Source of the DNA: Microbacterium sp. UFMG61 | Lineage (GTDB): Bacteria; Actinomycetota; Actinomycetes; Actinomycetales; Microbacteriaceae | Direction of reading: 5' to 3' | DNA length: 64,000 bases | Assembly: GCF_015354505.1 (NCBI RefSeq) | Contig: NZ_JACAFP010000010.1 | Span: 1-64,000, forward strand | In this document: piece after piece, positions 9,174-18,500 of the stretch | Layout of the letters: each line of letters opens with the position of its first letter | Numbering within the stretch: the stretch's first letter is position 1 | Made by a program: the position numbers and the translations under genes | Notes under the pieces: model-generated | What the model was told of the DNA's origin: nothing | The model's database searches: none | Seen by the model: the letters and a program-made list of their open reading frames with translations, nothing else

Positions 9174-9286
9174 CCCTAGCCACCCGACAGCCCCGCACCA
9201 GCTCCGATAGCCACACCACCTTCGTGCGCACGCACATGGTGACCACCGACGTCCACGTCAGAACGGAAACCGAGGACATCACGTGA
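9170..9286 (+). CDS. Candidate 38-residue coupled small protein
   Basis: This unannotated ORF is linked to both neighbours by 4-base overlaps: its ATG lies in ATGA at the DUF4350 stop, and its TGA lies in GTGA at the moxR start. It begins MTLATRQPRTSSDSH and ends RTETEDIT, with no TM segment or cysteine. About 32 of 37 codons after the start end in G or C, as expected for coding DNA here. GGGGG lies 7 bases before the ATG. It could be a real small protein, or only a translated bridge that keeps ribosomes moving into moxR. No family is recognised. Confidence 0.5.
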   Translation: MTLATRQPRTSSDSHTTFVRTHMVTTDVHVRTETEDIT

Positions 9287-10248
9287 CCGCTGAGAACTTC
9301 ACCGACGCCGAGCTTCGTCAGGCGATGCACCGAGTCCGCACGGAGGTCGACAAGGCCGTCGTCGGCCAGGCCGGAACCGTGACGGGCCTGCTCGTGTCGC
9401 TTCTCGCACGGGGCCACGTGCTCCTCGAAGGCGTCCCCGGCGTGGCGAAGACCCTCGTCGTACGCTCCTTCGCGCGGGCCCTCGGGCTGGACACGAAGCG
9501 CGTCCAGTTCACCCCCGATCTCATGCCGGGGGATGTCACGGGCTCGCTCGTCTACGACGCACGCACCGGCGAGTTCGACTTCCGAGCCGGCCCGGTGTTC
9601 ACGAACATCCTTCTCGCCGACGAGATCAATCGCACGCCACCGAAGACGCAGGCGGCCCTTCTCGAGGCCATGGAGGAACGTCAGGTCTCGGCGGACGGGA
9701 TGAGTCGCGCGCTGCCGGACCCTTTTCTCGTCGCAGCGACGCAGAACCCGATCGAGCACGAAGGCACCTATTCCCTGCCCGAAGCGCAGCTCGACCGGTT
9801 CCTGATGAAGCTCGTCGTCGGAATGCCCGAGCGCGATGCCGAGGTCGCCGTCCTCCGCAAGCACGCCTCGGGGTTCTCCCCTCGCGAACTCACCGGAGTC
9901 GAGGCCGCTGTCACCGCTGAGGAGATCCGAGCCGCGCAGGCCTCGGCGGCCCGAGTCGAGGTCACGGATGACGTGCTCGGTTACGTCGTCGATCTCGCGA
10001 GGGCGACGCGCCAGTCACCCTCGGTCGAACTCGGGGCGAGCCCGCGCGCCTCGACCGGACTCCTCGCCGCGGCGAAGGCCTGGGCCTGGCTCAACGCCTC
10101 ATCAGCGGTGACTCCCGACCACGTGCAGACCATGCTGGTGCCCGTGTGGCGGCACCGCCTGCAGCTTCGGCCGGACGCGCAGATGGAGGGCGTCTCGGCC
10201 GACGCCGTGCTGACCTCGGTCGTGCAGCAGACCCGGGTGCCGATCTAG
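9283..10248 (+). CDS. MoxR-type AAA+ ATPase
   Basis: A 321-residue AAA+ ATPase of the MoxR family, chaperone-like ATPases that work with DUF58 and VWA-domain partners in complex assembly or envelope stress. Visible motifs are Walker A GVPGVAKT (50-57), Walker B ILLADEIN (109-116), the TQNPIEHEGTY sensor region and a C-terminal lid domain with GASPRAST. The start is GTG at 9283, preceded by GAGG at 9272-9275. The next gene, DUF58, follows its stop without a gap, the standard MoxR-DUF58 pairing. Confidence 0.93.
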   Translation: MTAENFTDAELRQAMHRVRTEVDKAVVGQAGTVTGLLVSLLARGHVLLEGVPGVAKTLVVRSFARALGLDTKRVQFTPDLMPGDVTGSLVYDARTGEFDFRAGPVFTNILLADEINRTPPKTQAALLEAMEERQVSADGMSRALPDPFLVAATQNPIEHEGTYSLPEAQLDRFLMKLVVGMPERDAEVAVLRKHASGFSPRELTGVEAAVTAEEIRAAQASAARVEVTDDVLGYVVDLARATRQSPSVELGASPRASTGLLAAAKAWAWLNASSAVTPDHVQTMLVPVWRHRLQLRPDAQMEGVSADAVLTSVVQQTRVPI

Positions 10249-11556
10249 GTGTTCGTCACCGGCCGCCTCGCCGTCGCGATCGCCGTGGGCGTCGTTCCGC
10301 TGGTCCTCACCGGACTCGTGGGCTATCCGCCGTACCTGATCCTCGGCGCGTGGATCGCTTTGTGCGTCGTGCTGACCGCGCTCGATGTGGTGCTGTCGCC
10401 GAGCCCGCGCACTGTCGCCGTGAGTCGCCGTGTCCCCGCGCGCGTGCGCCGCGGGGAGGTCACACCCGTCAGCGTCGCGCTGCACAACCGGGGGTCCCGC
10501 ACCTTGCATGCGCTGATCCGCGATGCGTGGCAGCCGACTGCGGGAGCGAGCAGGGAACGCCACCGCCTCGCGGTTCCACCGGGTGAGCGTCGGCGCGCGT
10601 CGTTCCCCCTGCAGCCACGCCGTCGGGGCGAGCTCGTGAGCGAGTTCGTGATGATCCGCTCACGGGGACCGCTCGGGCTGGCGGGGCGTCAGGCACGCCA
10701 CAGGGTGCGCGACACGATTCGTGTGCTCCCCGCCTTCGCCTCACGGAAGCACCTGCCCTCACGGCTCGCCCGTCTGCGCGAACTCGACGGCAACACGAGC
10801 CTCCAGGTGCGCGGCCAGGGGACGGAGTTCGACTCCCTGCGCGAGTACGTTCGCGGCGATGACGTGCGCTCCATCGACTGGCGTGCGACCGCCAGGGCCG
10901 GTACGACGATGCTCCGCACCTGGCGCCCCGAACGCGACCGCCATGTCGTGATCATGATCGACACAGGGCGCACGGCCGCAGCTCGCGTGGGCGATGGAAC
11001 GAGGGTGGACGCCGCGCTGGAAGCCTCGCTGCTGCTCGCCGCGCTTGCCGCCAGGGCGGGCGACCACGTGCACCTGCTCATGTTCGACCGGGTGGTGCGC
11101 GCCCGAGTGACGGGGGTCGACGGGGCCGCGTTACTGCCTGCTCTGACGGACGCGATGGCTCCCGTTCACGCGCGGCTCGTCGACACGGACTGGCCGAGCG
11201 CATTCGCTGCGGTGCGGACCCTCACGACTCGTCCCGCGCTGATCGTGGTGCTCACCGCGCAGGATGCCGCGGAGTCGGCGCGCGGATTCCTCGGTGCGCT
11301 CCCCGATGCGTCGCGGGCCACGTCGATACTGGTCGGCTCGGTCACCGACGACGGCATCGTGTCTCTCGCCCGACAGCGCGGTTCGCGCGAAGAGGTGTAC
11401 CTCGCGGCGGCAGCGGAGCGGACGATGCGCGATGCGGAGAACGTGGCCGAAGCGATCCGACGCGCAGGCGGCGAGGCGATCGCCGCAGACCCCGAGGCGC
11501 TGCCGCCCCGTATCGCCGACCGTTATCTGGAGCTCAAGGCCGCCGGAAGGCTCTGA
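10249..11556 (+). CDS. DUF58 domain protein, MoxR partner
   Basis: A 435-residue protein with two N-terminal hydrophobic segments (about 5-50, including VAIAVGVVPLVLTGLVGY) and the DUF58 signature GTEFDSLREYVRGDDVRSID at about 187-206, followed by a VWA-like fold (VVIMIDTGRTAA, then DHVHLLMFD). In this family the VWA-like region is thought to bind partners of the MoxR ATPase. The GTG start directly abuts the moxR stop codon, and no clear ribosome binding site is seen, which suggests translational coupling. It is the last plus-strand gene of the block; the convergent SpoIIM-like gene ends 15 bases downstream. Confidence 0.9.
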   Translation: MFVTGRLAVAIAVGVVPLVLTGLVGYPPYLILGAWIALCVVLTALDVVLSPSPRTVAVSRRVPARVRRGEVTPVSVALHNRGSRTLHALIRDAWQPTAGASRERHRLAVPPGERRRASFPLQPRRRGELVSEFVMIRSRGPLGLAGRQARHRVRDTIRVLPAFASRKHLPSRLARLRELDGNTSLQVRGQGTEFDSLREYVRGDDVRSIDWRATARAGTTMLRTWRPERDRHVVIMIDTGRTAAARVGDGTRVDAALEASLLLAALAARAGDHVHLLMFDRVVRARVTGVDGAALLPALTDAMAPVHARLVDTDWPSAFAAVRTLTTRPALIVVLTAQDAAESARGFLGALPDASRATSILVGSVTDDGIVSLARQRGSREEVYLAAAAERTMRDAENVAEAIRRAGGEAIAADPEALPPRIADRYLELKAAGRL

Positions 11557-11571
11557 CGCACCCGCCGCGAG

Positions 11572-12564
11572 TCAGCCTGCCACGAGGCGCGGTGTGCCTG
11601 CCTCGTACTCGGTGAGGTCGCCCGTCTCGCCCCGGCGATGGGCCCGACCCCCGACGACGATCATGTAGATCAGGAACACGGCCAGAGCCGCAGCGCCGAT
11701 CCCGATCTTGATCGGCCACGGGAGCGACCAGCCGGTCACGAACCCTTCTACGAGCCCCGCGAGGAAGAGCGCGAAGACGAGTCCGATCGCGACGGTGGCG
11801 AGAGAACGGCCTTCTGCGGCGAGCGACTCGCCGCGCGACCGGTCGCCTGGGGCCACCCATGACCAGAAGAGGTGGAGTCCTCCTGCCGCCGCGACGAAGA
11901 TGCAGGTCATCTCGAGCATGCCGTGGGGAAGGATGTACAGGATCATGACGTCCGCCTTGTCATGGGCGGCCATGACGGCGCCGGACGTCCCCAGGCCGAT
12001 CGCATTCTGCACCAGGGCGTTGATCGGCCAGATCCCCGTGATGCCGAACAGGACGCACTGGAGGGCGATCCAGGCGTTGTTCGTCCAGACCATCCCCATG
12101 AACACCGCTGCAGGGTTCTCGGTGTAGTAGCTGGTGAAGCTCTCGTCGGCGTACTGTGCGAGCGCGTCAGGCGGGCCGAGCGTCGCGACGAGTGCGGGGT
12201 CCGACGAGATCCAGACCGCAGTGCCGACCGCCACGGCGATGAACGCCACGGCGATGATCAGCGTCGTCCACCGCAGCCGATACAGAGCCGCAGGCAGCTG
12301 CTGTGAGAAGAACCTCGCCGCCTGCGTGAGGATGCTGTCGGACGCGCCGGTGAGGCGCAGGCGTGCTCGCACCAGGATCGTCGAGAGGTAGGCGCCCTGC
12401 GGCGACTCACCCACTGAGGTCTTGATCTCGGCGAGATCTGCCGATGCGGCGCGATATCGCACGATCAGCTCGTCGACGCCCGCGCCGTCGAGCCGGGCGC
12501 GACTGAGCTGGTCGAGCCGCTCCCACTCGGCGCGGCGCGCATCGGTCAACGCATCTGCATCCAC
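11572..12564 (-). CDS. SpoIIM-like stage II sporulation M family membrane protein
   Basis: A 330-residue integral membrane protein of the SpoIIM/DUF95 family with an N-terminal helical segment and several TM helices (TLIIAVAFIAVAVGTAVWI, then ILPHGMLEMTCIFVAAAGG and ATVAIGLVFALFLAGLVEG). In non-sporulating actinobacteria it accompanies the MoxR/RDD cluster and its role is unknown. I prefer the GTG at 12562-12564 (protein starts VDADALTDARRAEWERL), because the family normally begins MDxDxxxxxxxAEW and TACAGT ends 7 bases upstream. The alternative ATG at 12580-12582 would add six residues and overlap the RDD start codon. Confidence 0.85.
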   Translation of the reverse strand: MDADALTDARRAEWERLDQLSRARLDGAGVDELIVRYRAASADLAEIKTSVGESPQGAYLSTILVRARLRLTGASDSILTQAARFFSQQLPAALYRLRWTTLIIAVAFIAVAVGTAVWISSDPALVATLGPPDALAQYADESFTSYYTENPAAVFMGMVWTNNAWIALQCVLFGITGIWPINALVQNAIGLGTSGAVMAAHDKADVMILYILPHGMLEMTCIFVAAAGGLHLFWSWVAPGDRSRGESLAAEGRSLATVAIGLVFALFLAGLVEGFVTGWSLPWPIKIGIGAAALAVFLIYMIVVGGRAHRRGETGDLTEYEAGTPRLVAG

Positions 12565-12570
12565 CTGATT

Positions 12571-12577
12571 TACTGTA
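12571..12577. promoter_or_regulatory. Overlapping divergent -10 elements between SpoIIM-like and RDD genes
   Basis: TACTGTA contains TACTGT reading right and TACAGT reading left. The leftward hexamer ends 7 bases before the SpoIIM-like GTG, the spacing of a leaderless transcript. The rightward hexamer ends only 4 bases before the RDD ATG, slightly too close, so its use is less certain. Confidence 0.5.
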
Positions 12578-12580
12578 CTC

Positions 12581-13390
12581 ATGTCTGCGCCGCTCGATAC
12601 GTCCGACGAGGTGCTGTCCGGCGAGGCCGTCGCCATCGACGTGCAGCCGATCGGCTTCGTGCTTCGAGCGGCAGGCGCGATCATCGATCTGCTCGTCGGA
12701 CTCGGGGTGTTCCTCCTCACGGTGTTCCTCCGCGTCTGGCTGGCCGATATCGGAGCGCTCGACGAGACGACGGACAGGATCGCCCTCGTGGTGTCGATCG
12801 TGGTCAGCTTCGTCGTCCTGCCGATCTCCATGGAGGTCGCACTCAAGGGGCGCAGCCTCGGGAAGCTGGCGGTCGGCGGACGCATCGTGCGTGTCGACGG
12901 TGGCGCGACGGGCTTCCGCCACGCGTTCATCCGCGCCCTGCTCGGCGTGCTCGAGATCTACATGACACTCGGCAGCGTGGCTGTGCTCTCCGGCGCCTTC
13001 AGCGCGCGATCCCAGCGCCTGGGCGACATGGTCGCCGGCACGTACAGTCAGCGCGTGCGGACCCCGCGCCTCGTCGCCAGTGTGCCCGTCATGCCTTCGC
13101 TTCTCGAGGGCTGGGCGCAGATCGCGGACGTGGCGCGACTCCCGGATCGGCTCGCCCGACGCATCTCCCAGTTCCTTCAGAGCGCTCCCCGCATGGTGCC
13201 GGGTGCGCGAGACCGAGTGGCACGTGACCTCCTCGCGGAAGCCACCCCGTTCGTGTCGCCGCTTCCGTCCGCACCGCCCGAGCAGGTGCTCGTGGGGATC
13301 ACCGTGCTGCGCCGCGAGCGCGAACGACGGGGTCTGCAGCTTGCTGATCGCCGCGCGGAGAAGCTGACCGGACGCCGGATCGGAGTCTGA
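12581..13390 (+). CDS. RDD family membrane protein
   Basis: A 269-residue protein with an RDD domain: QPIGFVLRAAGAIIDLLVGL begins the first TM segment with its arginine and aspartates, followed by two further hydrophobic stretches and the conserved GRSLGKLAVGGRIVR motif. The C-terminal 110 residues are a cytoplasmic tail that includes an amphipathic helix-rich region. RDD proteins are proposed transporters, and some act in ion exchange; no substrate can be inferred. It is divergent from the SpoIIM-like gene, forming the pair known from the mycobacterial MoxR cluster. No Shine-Dalgarno is seen before the ATG. Confidence 0.88.
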   Translation: MSAPLDTSDEVLSGEAVAIDVQPIGFVLRAAGAIIDLLVGLGVFLLTVFLRVWLADIGALDETTDRIALVVSIVVSFVVLPISMEVALKGRSLGKLAVGGRIVRVDGGATGFRHAFIRALLGVLEIYMTLGSVAVLSGAFSARSQRLGDMVAGTYSQRVRTPRLVASVPVMPSLLEGWAQIADVARLPDRLARRISQFLQSAPRMVPGARDRVARDLLAEATPFVSPLPSAPPEQVLVGITVLRRERERRGLQLADRRAEKLTGRRIGV

Positions 13391-13431
13391 TCCGGCCGCG
13401 ACGACCCGAGCGGAGCGCCGTCATCGCCCGA

Positions 13432-13638
13432 TCAGGCGCGAAGCGCCTCGTGCCTGACGACCAGCCAGCCCGAGGGGACCGAGAGACGTTCCGCGTGCGG
13501 TGCGCACAGGTCGTGGGCATGCGGATGATGTGCGATCCCCAGTGGACCGAGCGCAGCCATCTGGTCGCCGTAGTCGTACGTGAGCGTGGCCACGGCCTCG
13601 CGGGCACAGCCCACTTTCGAGCAGAGTCGTCCGTCCAT
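13432..13638 (-). CDS. DUF3499 small cysteine protein
   Basis: A 68-residue protein that begins MDGRLCSKVGCAREAVATL and has a further conserved region HAHDLCAPHAERL. The C-x4-C pair and the later C-x2-H could form a metal site, but this is only inferred. The family is actinobacterial and of unknown function. In mycobacteria it is the neighbour of a zincin-like gene and whiB2, as here. It is divergent from the zincin-like gene at 13720. TAGCCT ends 7 bases before the ATG, which predicts a leaderless mRNA. Confidence 0.82.
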   Translation of the reverse strand: MDGRLCSKVGCAREAVATLTYDYGDQMAALGPLGIAHHPHAHDLCAPHAERLSVPSGWLVVRHEALRA

Positions 13639-13645
13639 CTCCGTC

Positions 13646-13651
13646 AGGCTA
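13646..13651 (-). promoter_or_regulatory. -10 element, leaderless start of DUF3499
   Basis: TAGCCT on the complement, followed by 7 bases and then the DUF3499 ATG (13636-13638). The spacing places transcription start at or next to the start codon. Confidence 0.55.
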
Positions 13652-13707
13652 CGACCCCACGGTCGTCATGCCTGCACGCCGCGCCGCCGACGCCCGGGGA
13701 CAACGCC

Positions 13708-13713
13708 TAGACT
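13708..13713 (+). promoter_or_regulatory. -10 element, leaderless start of the zincin-like gene
   Basis: TAGACT followed by exactly 6 bases and then ATG at 13720, so the predicted first transcribed base is the A of the start codon. No -35 match is evident at 17 bases upstream. Confidence 0.6.
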
Positions 13714-13719
13714 TTCGCT

Positions 13720-14145
13720 ATGCCCCGTCGCCCCCGCGCCTCTGCCGCGCCTCGCCGCGGAGCGCGCCATGGGCGACACGGTCGACTCGGACGCAGCGAG
13801 GTCGTACGCCCTCCCCTCGCGCCGCTCGACGGTCGCATCGACCGCTTCGATCTCACCGTCGGAACCGCGGTCGAGTTCCTCCGCGGAACCTGGCCGGAAC
13901 TGCAGGACGTGCGCTTCGAGATCGGAGCCATGCCGTCGTTCGACGCCGGGGACGACGTGCCGCGATGGTACCTCGACCGTGAGCAGCGACGGATCGTGCT
14001 CTTCCGACTTCCGATCGAACGTCTGCTTCCGCCAGGGCACGACGACGGAGCGCACCGACGCATGGCGATCGAGAGCGCGGTGTTCCGGGCTGCCGCGGAG
14101 TACGTCGGTCGCGAACCCTGGGATTTCGGCGGGCACGACCACTGA
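13720..14145 (+). CDS. Zincin-like metallopeptidase-family protein lacking HExxH
   Basis: A 141-residue protein of the actinobacterial 'metallopeptidase family' found beside DUF3499 and whiB2 (Rv3259-like). It has a basic N-terminus (first 35 residues rich in Arg) and then the conserved core VEFLRGTWPELQDVRFEIG and IVLFRLPIERL. Where related proteins carry an HExxH zinc motif, this one reads AIESAVFRAAAEYVG, without the histidines. It is therefore probably not an active zinc protease; a structural or binding role is an inference. It appears leaderless (TAGACT 6 bases before ATG) and is divergent from DUF3499. Confidence 0.7.
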   Translation: MPRRPRASAAPRRGARHGRHGRLGRSEVVRPPLAPLDGRIDRFDLTVGTAVEFLRGTWPELQDVRFEIGAMPSFDAGDDVPRWYLDREQRRIVLFRLPIERLLPPGHDDGAHRRMAIESAVFRAAAEYVGREPWDFGGHDH

Positions 14146-14205
14146 GGCGATCACCTCGCGTGGCCTCCGGCTCACAGGTGCGGCCAGCCTCAAAAACTCG
14201 TCCGG

Positions 14206-15588
14206 TCAGGGATAGACCGTGATGCTCTGCTGCGCACCCGCGGTCGGCCACACCGGCCATGCGGCAAGCGCGCCGGGAGCGATCATCGCGACCTGCGCGT
14301 GCACCGGGCCCGACGTGTTCACCGAGTAGACGGTGTCGCCGTCGATGTCGACCGACGCTGACGAGCCCGCGGGGACCGTGATCTCGACCGGGTCTCCCCC
14401 GCCAGGAGTCTCAAGCTGCACGATCGCATCGGACTCCTCATCGTTCACGAGGAACAGCGTCGCGGCCGGCCCCTCCGGCACGGCGACGAGCAGAGAATCG
14501 TCGAACTCGGGCGCCGGCATGACCCACGCGAAGTCGGACTGCGGGCCGGCGCCGTCCTGGATCCGGACTCCGGTGAGCACCGGCTCATTCGCGTCCACCG
14601 CCACGGTGTACTGACCGGGAGTGAGATCGGACAGCGACATCTCCAGGGGCTGCTCCGCGGTCAGGTCGACCGTGAACTCCCGCACCACCGCGGATTCGCC
14701 GACAGCGCGCACCGTGACCGTCGCCTGGGCGTCGCGCTCCGGGGAGAGCAGTCGCAGGACCGCCATGCGCGAGTTGTCACCGTCGCTCTCGAACACCTCG
14801 ATGCCCGGGAACACAGGATGCTGCTGCGGAGCCGCGACCGAGTCCTGCAGGTCGACTCCGACCGGATCGAGGGTGCGGGTCTGCGATGACTGGAGAACGG
14901 CTCGCACGGGTGACCCCGTCGCCGTGACGTGCACGACCGGGAGATCCGACCCGGAGGCGAGGGAAGTCAGCGGGAGCGCGACCTGCGATTCGGCGGGAAC
15001 GATCACCGAGGTCGACCCGCGCACGGAGCCGTAGGCGACCAGCGACACCGTCGACGGCACCGCGCCCGGGTTGGTGAGGACGATGAGGTCTTCGGCCCCG
15101 GTCTCGACGGTTCCGCCCACGAGCCACGATTCCGTGCTCGCCGGGCGGCATGGCGCCGCAGCGAAACCGGACAGGTCCGCCTCGGCGAGGCTCACCGACT
15201 CGGTCGCGCCGATCAACGGCGCTGTGCGCCCCTCGACCGCGCCGGTGAGTCTCTGCACCCCGCCGCTCCCCTCAAGGTCTTCCACGCTCAGCAACGACGA
15301 CTGCGGCGCTTCGGAGGAGCCGTCCACCGTGAGCCGAGGCGAGGCCGCCGGCACCATCTGGAGGGAGTCGGCCGTGTTCCTGCCGATCGCTCGGAAGTCG
15401 CCGTTGCACACCAGCACGGTGTCACCGGGAAGAGGAGTGACGTCGGCCTGGGCGGCCTCATGGGTGACCGTCGGCCATTGGAGCGGGACGGCGACGACGA
15501 CGCCGGCGACGCACGCTGCCGCGACCACGACCCCGGTGAGCACGCGCGCGCTGGTCGCGGCGACCCGGAATGCACGGGTGGGGCTCAT
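14206..15588 (-). CDS. DUF5719 family envelope protein
   Basis: A 460-residue protein with one N-terminal TM helix (about 18-33, LTGVVVAAACVAGVVVAVP) and a long extracytoplasmic beta-rich domain with repeated Val/Thr-rich strands. DUF5719 proteins are found in actinobacteria directly downstream of the large membrane glycosyltransferase that precedes them here, and the two start/stop codons overlap (15585-15588, ATGA). I infer that they act in the same envelope-glycan step. No catalytic motif is visible. The end is 60 bases from the convergent zincin-like gene. Confidence 0.8.
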   Translation of the reverse strand: MSPTRAFRVAATSARVLTGVVVAAACVAGVVVAVPLQWPTVTHEAAQADVTPLPGDTVLVCNGDFRAIGRNTADSLQMVPAASPRLTVDGSSEAPQSSLLSVEDLEGSGGVQRLTGAVEGRTAPLIGATESVSLAEADLSGFAAAPCRPASTESWLVGGTVETGAEDLIVLTNPGAVPSTVSLVAYGSVRGSTSVIVPAESQVALPLTSLASGSDLPVVHVTATGSPVRAVLQSSQTRTLDPVGVDLQDSVAAPQQHPVFPGIEVFESDGDNSRMAVLRLLSPERDAQATVTVRAVGESAVVREFTVDLTAEQPLEMSLSDLTPGQYTVAVDANEPVLTGVRIQDGAGPQSDFAWVMPAPEFDDSLLVAVPEGPAATLFLVNDEESDAIVQLETPGGGDPVEITVPAGSSASVDIDGDTVYSVNTSGPVHAQVAMIAPGALAAWPVWPTAGAQQSITVYP

Positions 15589-18500
15589 CGGGGGTCCTCC
15601 TCGGTACGATCGGCCCCTGCGTCGGGAGCGTTCACGGTTTCCTCGGTCGCCTCGGGCTCGATGCCCGCCGAACGCTCCTCGGGTACCTCCGCGGTCGGTT
15701 CGGGGGGCAACACGTCCGAGTTCACCGGCGCCGAGGTCGCTCCGCTGTGCTCATCGTCGAACTCGTCGACGTGACGGGGCAGGACGAGAGGTTCATCGGC
15801 GGCCCGGCCGACGATCCGCGACCGGGCACGCGCGGCACGGCGGGATGCCCTCGTGGGCATCGAGAGCAGCAGCGCGGCGAAGACGAGCACCAGCTGCACC
15901 GTGATGACGAGCCGCGCCGTGGCCTGCTGACCCGCGGTCAGCGGAGCGCGTTCGGAAGGATCCGCCTCGAGTCGATACAGGACGCCGCGGTCGGTCGTGC
16001 CGGCCTGCACGAAGCCCGCGCGCTGGTCGAGCGAGGTCACCGCCGCCGTATGCAGGGTACGTGCGCGATCGGACACGTCCTCGGGGAGCTCGGCCAGGAG
16101 CACGTACCCCACCCCGAGCGCGCCCAGGTCGCCGGCGCCGTCGAAATCGCGTGCCGAGAGCAGGTCGACCGCGAGGGTCGTGATGTCCGTGCCGCGGATC
16201 TCGGTGGCCGTCGAGAGGATCGTCGTCTGGGCACTCAGGGTCTCGCTCGCCCCCCACGCCACCTCTGCGGAGAGCCCGCCGTCGTTCTGAGGCGTGAGCA
16301 CGAGAGTTCCGACGGGGCGGTCGTCGACGGCCTGAGCCGCGATGTACGCGGGCAGCGACGATTCAGGGCCTTCTGTGAGAGCCGAGCGTCCGAGGTGGAA
16401 GGCGGCGAGGGCAGGAACGGCGCAGGCAGCGACGGCCACGCCGGCGACCGCGGCGCTCAGAAGTCTCGCGCGGGGCAGTGTCAACGCCGTGTCGAGCGTC
16501 ACCAGTGCTGCGCCTGTCAGACCGACCCAGGCGAGGCTCAGGCCCGCTCCCGGCCAGATCGCGACCCCTGCCCCCTGGGCGAAGGACACGGTGATGCCGA
16601 CAGCGAGGAAGGCGGTGGCGAAGCCGCTGAGCGCGACGAGAAGAAGCGTGATGCCCGCCCGCCAGCGCGGGGCGACGGTCGAGAGCAACGCGAGGACGGC
16701 GAGAGGCGCGAGCAGGATGCCCGCCCACGGCGCGAGCGTGGGGCCCACGATCGCCAGCCATCCGGCGATGTCGCCGGAGGGGAATCCCGAGGCGAGGGCG
16801 AGCCGACCTGCAGCGTCTGCGGTCGCCTGGGGGCCTGCCCAGATGAGCCCAGGATCGGCGAGTGCCGCGATCAGGCTCCCGTGGGAGACCTGCCAGACCA
16901 TGAGAGGTGCGAAGAGTGCTGCTGCGGGTACGGGTACCCACAGCAGCCGCGCTGCGCCTCGGAATCGCGCGCCTCCGAGAGTGATGCCGAGTGCGACGAT
17001 CCACAGCACCAGAAGCGCGGGGATGAGCGAGGGCGCGCACGCCGTCACCGCGGCGAACAGCAGAGAGGCGGCCCCCGCCGCGCCCCAGGAACGGTGGGCG
17101 ACGACAGCGGTGTGGAACAGCCACGGAAGGAGCACATGCACGAGGACGCCGGTCGGGCGGCCGTCGACGAGCGCGGTGAGGAAGGTCGGCGCGAGCGCCC
17201 ACACGATTCCGGCGAAGATCCGCAGACCTGCTCGATCGGTCACGCGGGTCGCCGCGAACCATCCACCCAGAACGGCGAGCGGCAGGGCGAGGATCCAGAG
17301 CAGGACCAGAGAGAACGACGGGCCTGCCGGCCAGAGCGAGCCGAGAACGGCGAGCACGGCTGCGAAAGGATCGGCCGGGCCGACGACGTCGACACCCAGC
17401 CCACGGAGCCCCCACGCCGCATCGCTCCACAGCGCAGCCACCGTGGTTCGCAACGGGAGCAGCGCCCCGCCCCCCACCACGGGCCACGCCAGAAGGCTGG
17501 TGAAGGCGGCGACGCTCACCACGAGCGCCCCGAGGACGACCCATGCCCCTCCGCCCGAGAAGAAGTGCAGCTCACTGGCCGCGCCGCCCTCACTCCCGTG
17601 GCCGTCGTCGAGCCGTCGGTGCAGGTCACGATTGCTGACGCGCAGCGGAGCGATGCTCGACCAGCTCGACGAGCGGAAGGCGGCGATCTGCCTCCGGGAT
17701 CGGACGACGCCTCCCACGCGGAGCATCGCGGTGAGCGCGGCGGCCCACTCGGGGAACACCGCCTCCGGACGCTTACCGATGAGGTGCGTGATCGATCGCC
17801 ACAGCGCGAGCGGCAGAAGGCTGAGCCAGTGCAGGGGAACCGTGACGGCCGGGGCGTAGGCGAGCCGTCGGTGAAGCTGGGCGACACGCGAGACGTACGC
17901 GCGGCGCCCCCGACCGGACGGAAGGGAGGCGGGTCCATCCGGTGAGACGGAGACCCTCGCGGAGGGCACGAGCACGACACGACCTCCGCCGAGACGCGCG
18001 CGAACGCCCAAGTCGAGGCCCTCATCCGCTCCGGCGAGCGCGGGATCGGGCCGCAGCCGGTCACGCACCTCGCCACGGATGAGAAGACCCCGGACATCAG
18101 CTGCCAGCGCATCGTCGGTGCCGTCGTGCTGCCCCTGGTCGAGCTCGCCCGACGCGAGCTCGACGGAGCGTCCGAGCGCGGTCATACTCACCCCGAGCGA
18201 CACGATCTCCCGGTCGTTATCCGTCTGCACGAGCTTGGGTGCGACGATCGCCGCGGACGGCGACCGCTCCAAGGTGCCGACGAGTCTCTCGAGCGCGCGC
18301 TGATGCGGAGCGGTGTCGTGAGCGAGAAGCCACACGGCACTCCCCTGAGCCACCCGAGGCATCGCAAGGCCCACCGCATCCGCAAAGGACGTGCCGCTGC
18401 GCGCTTCGATGATGCCCTCGACGCTCGCCGCGACTGTCTCGCTCTCGCGTGCGGTCGTCGCATCGCCGCACATCACCAGGGTGACGTGCGAGGGGGGCGC

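Noticed and set aside
15570..17945. Long plus-strand ORF (791 codons) antisense to the giant glycosyltransferase and DUF5719
   Set aside because: It is dominated by Arg/Glu/Gly-rich shadow coding typical of antisense frames in GC-rich DNA, with no domain; the minus-strand genes are strongly supported.
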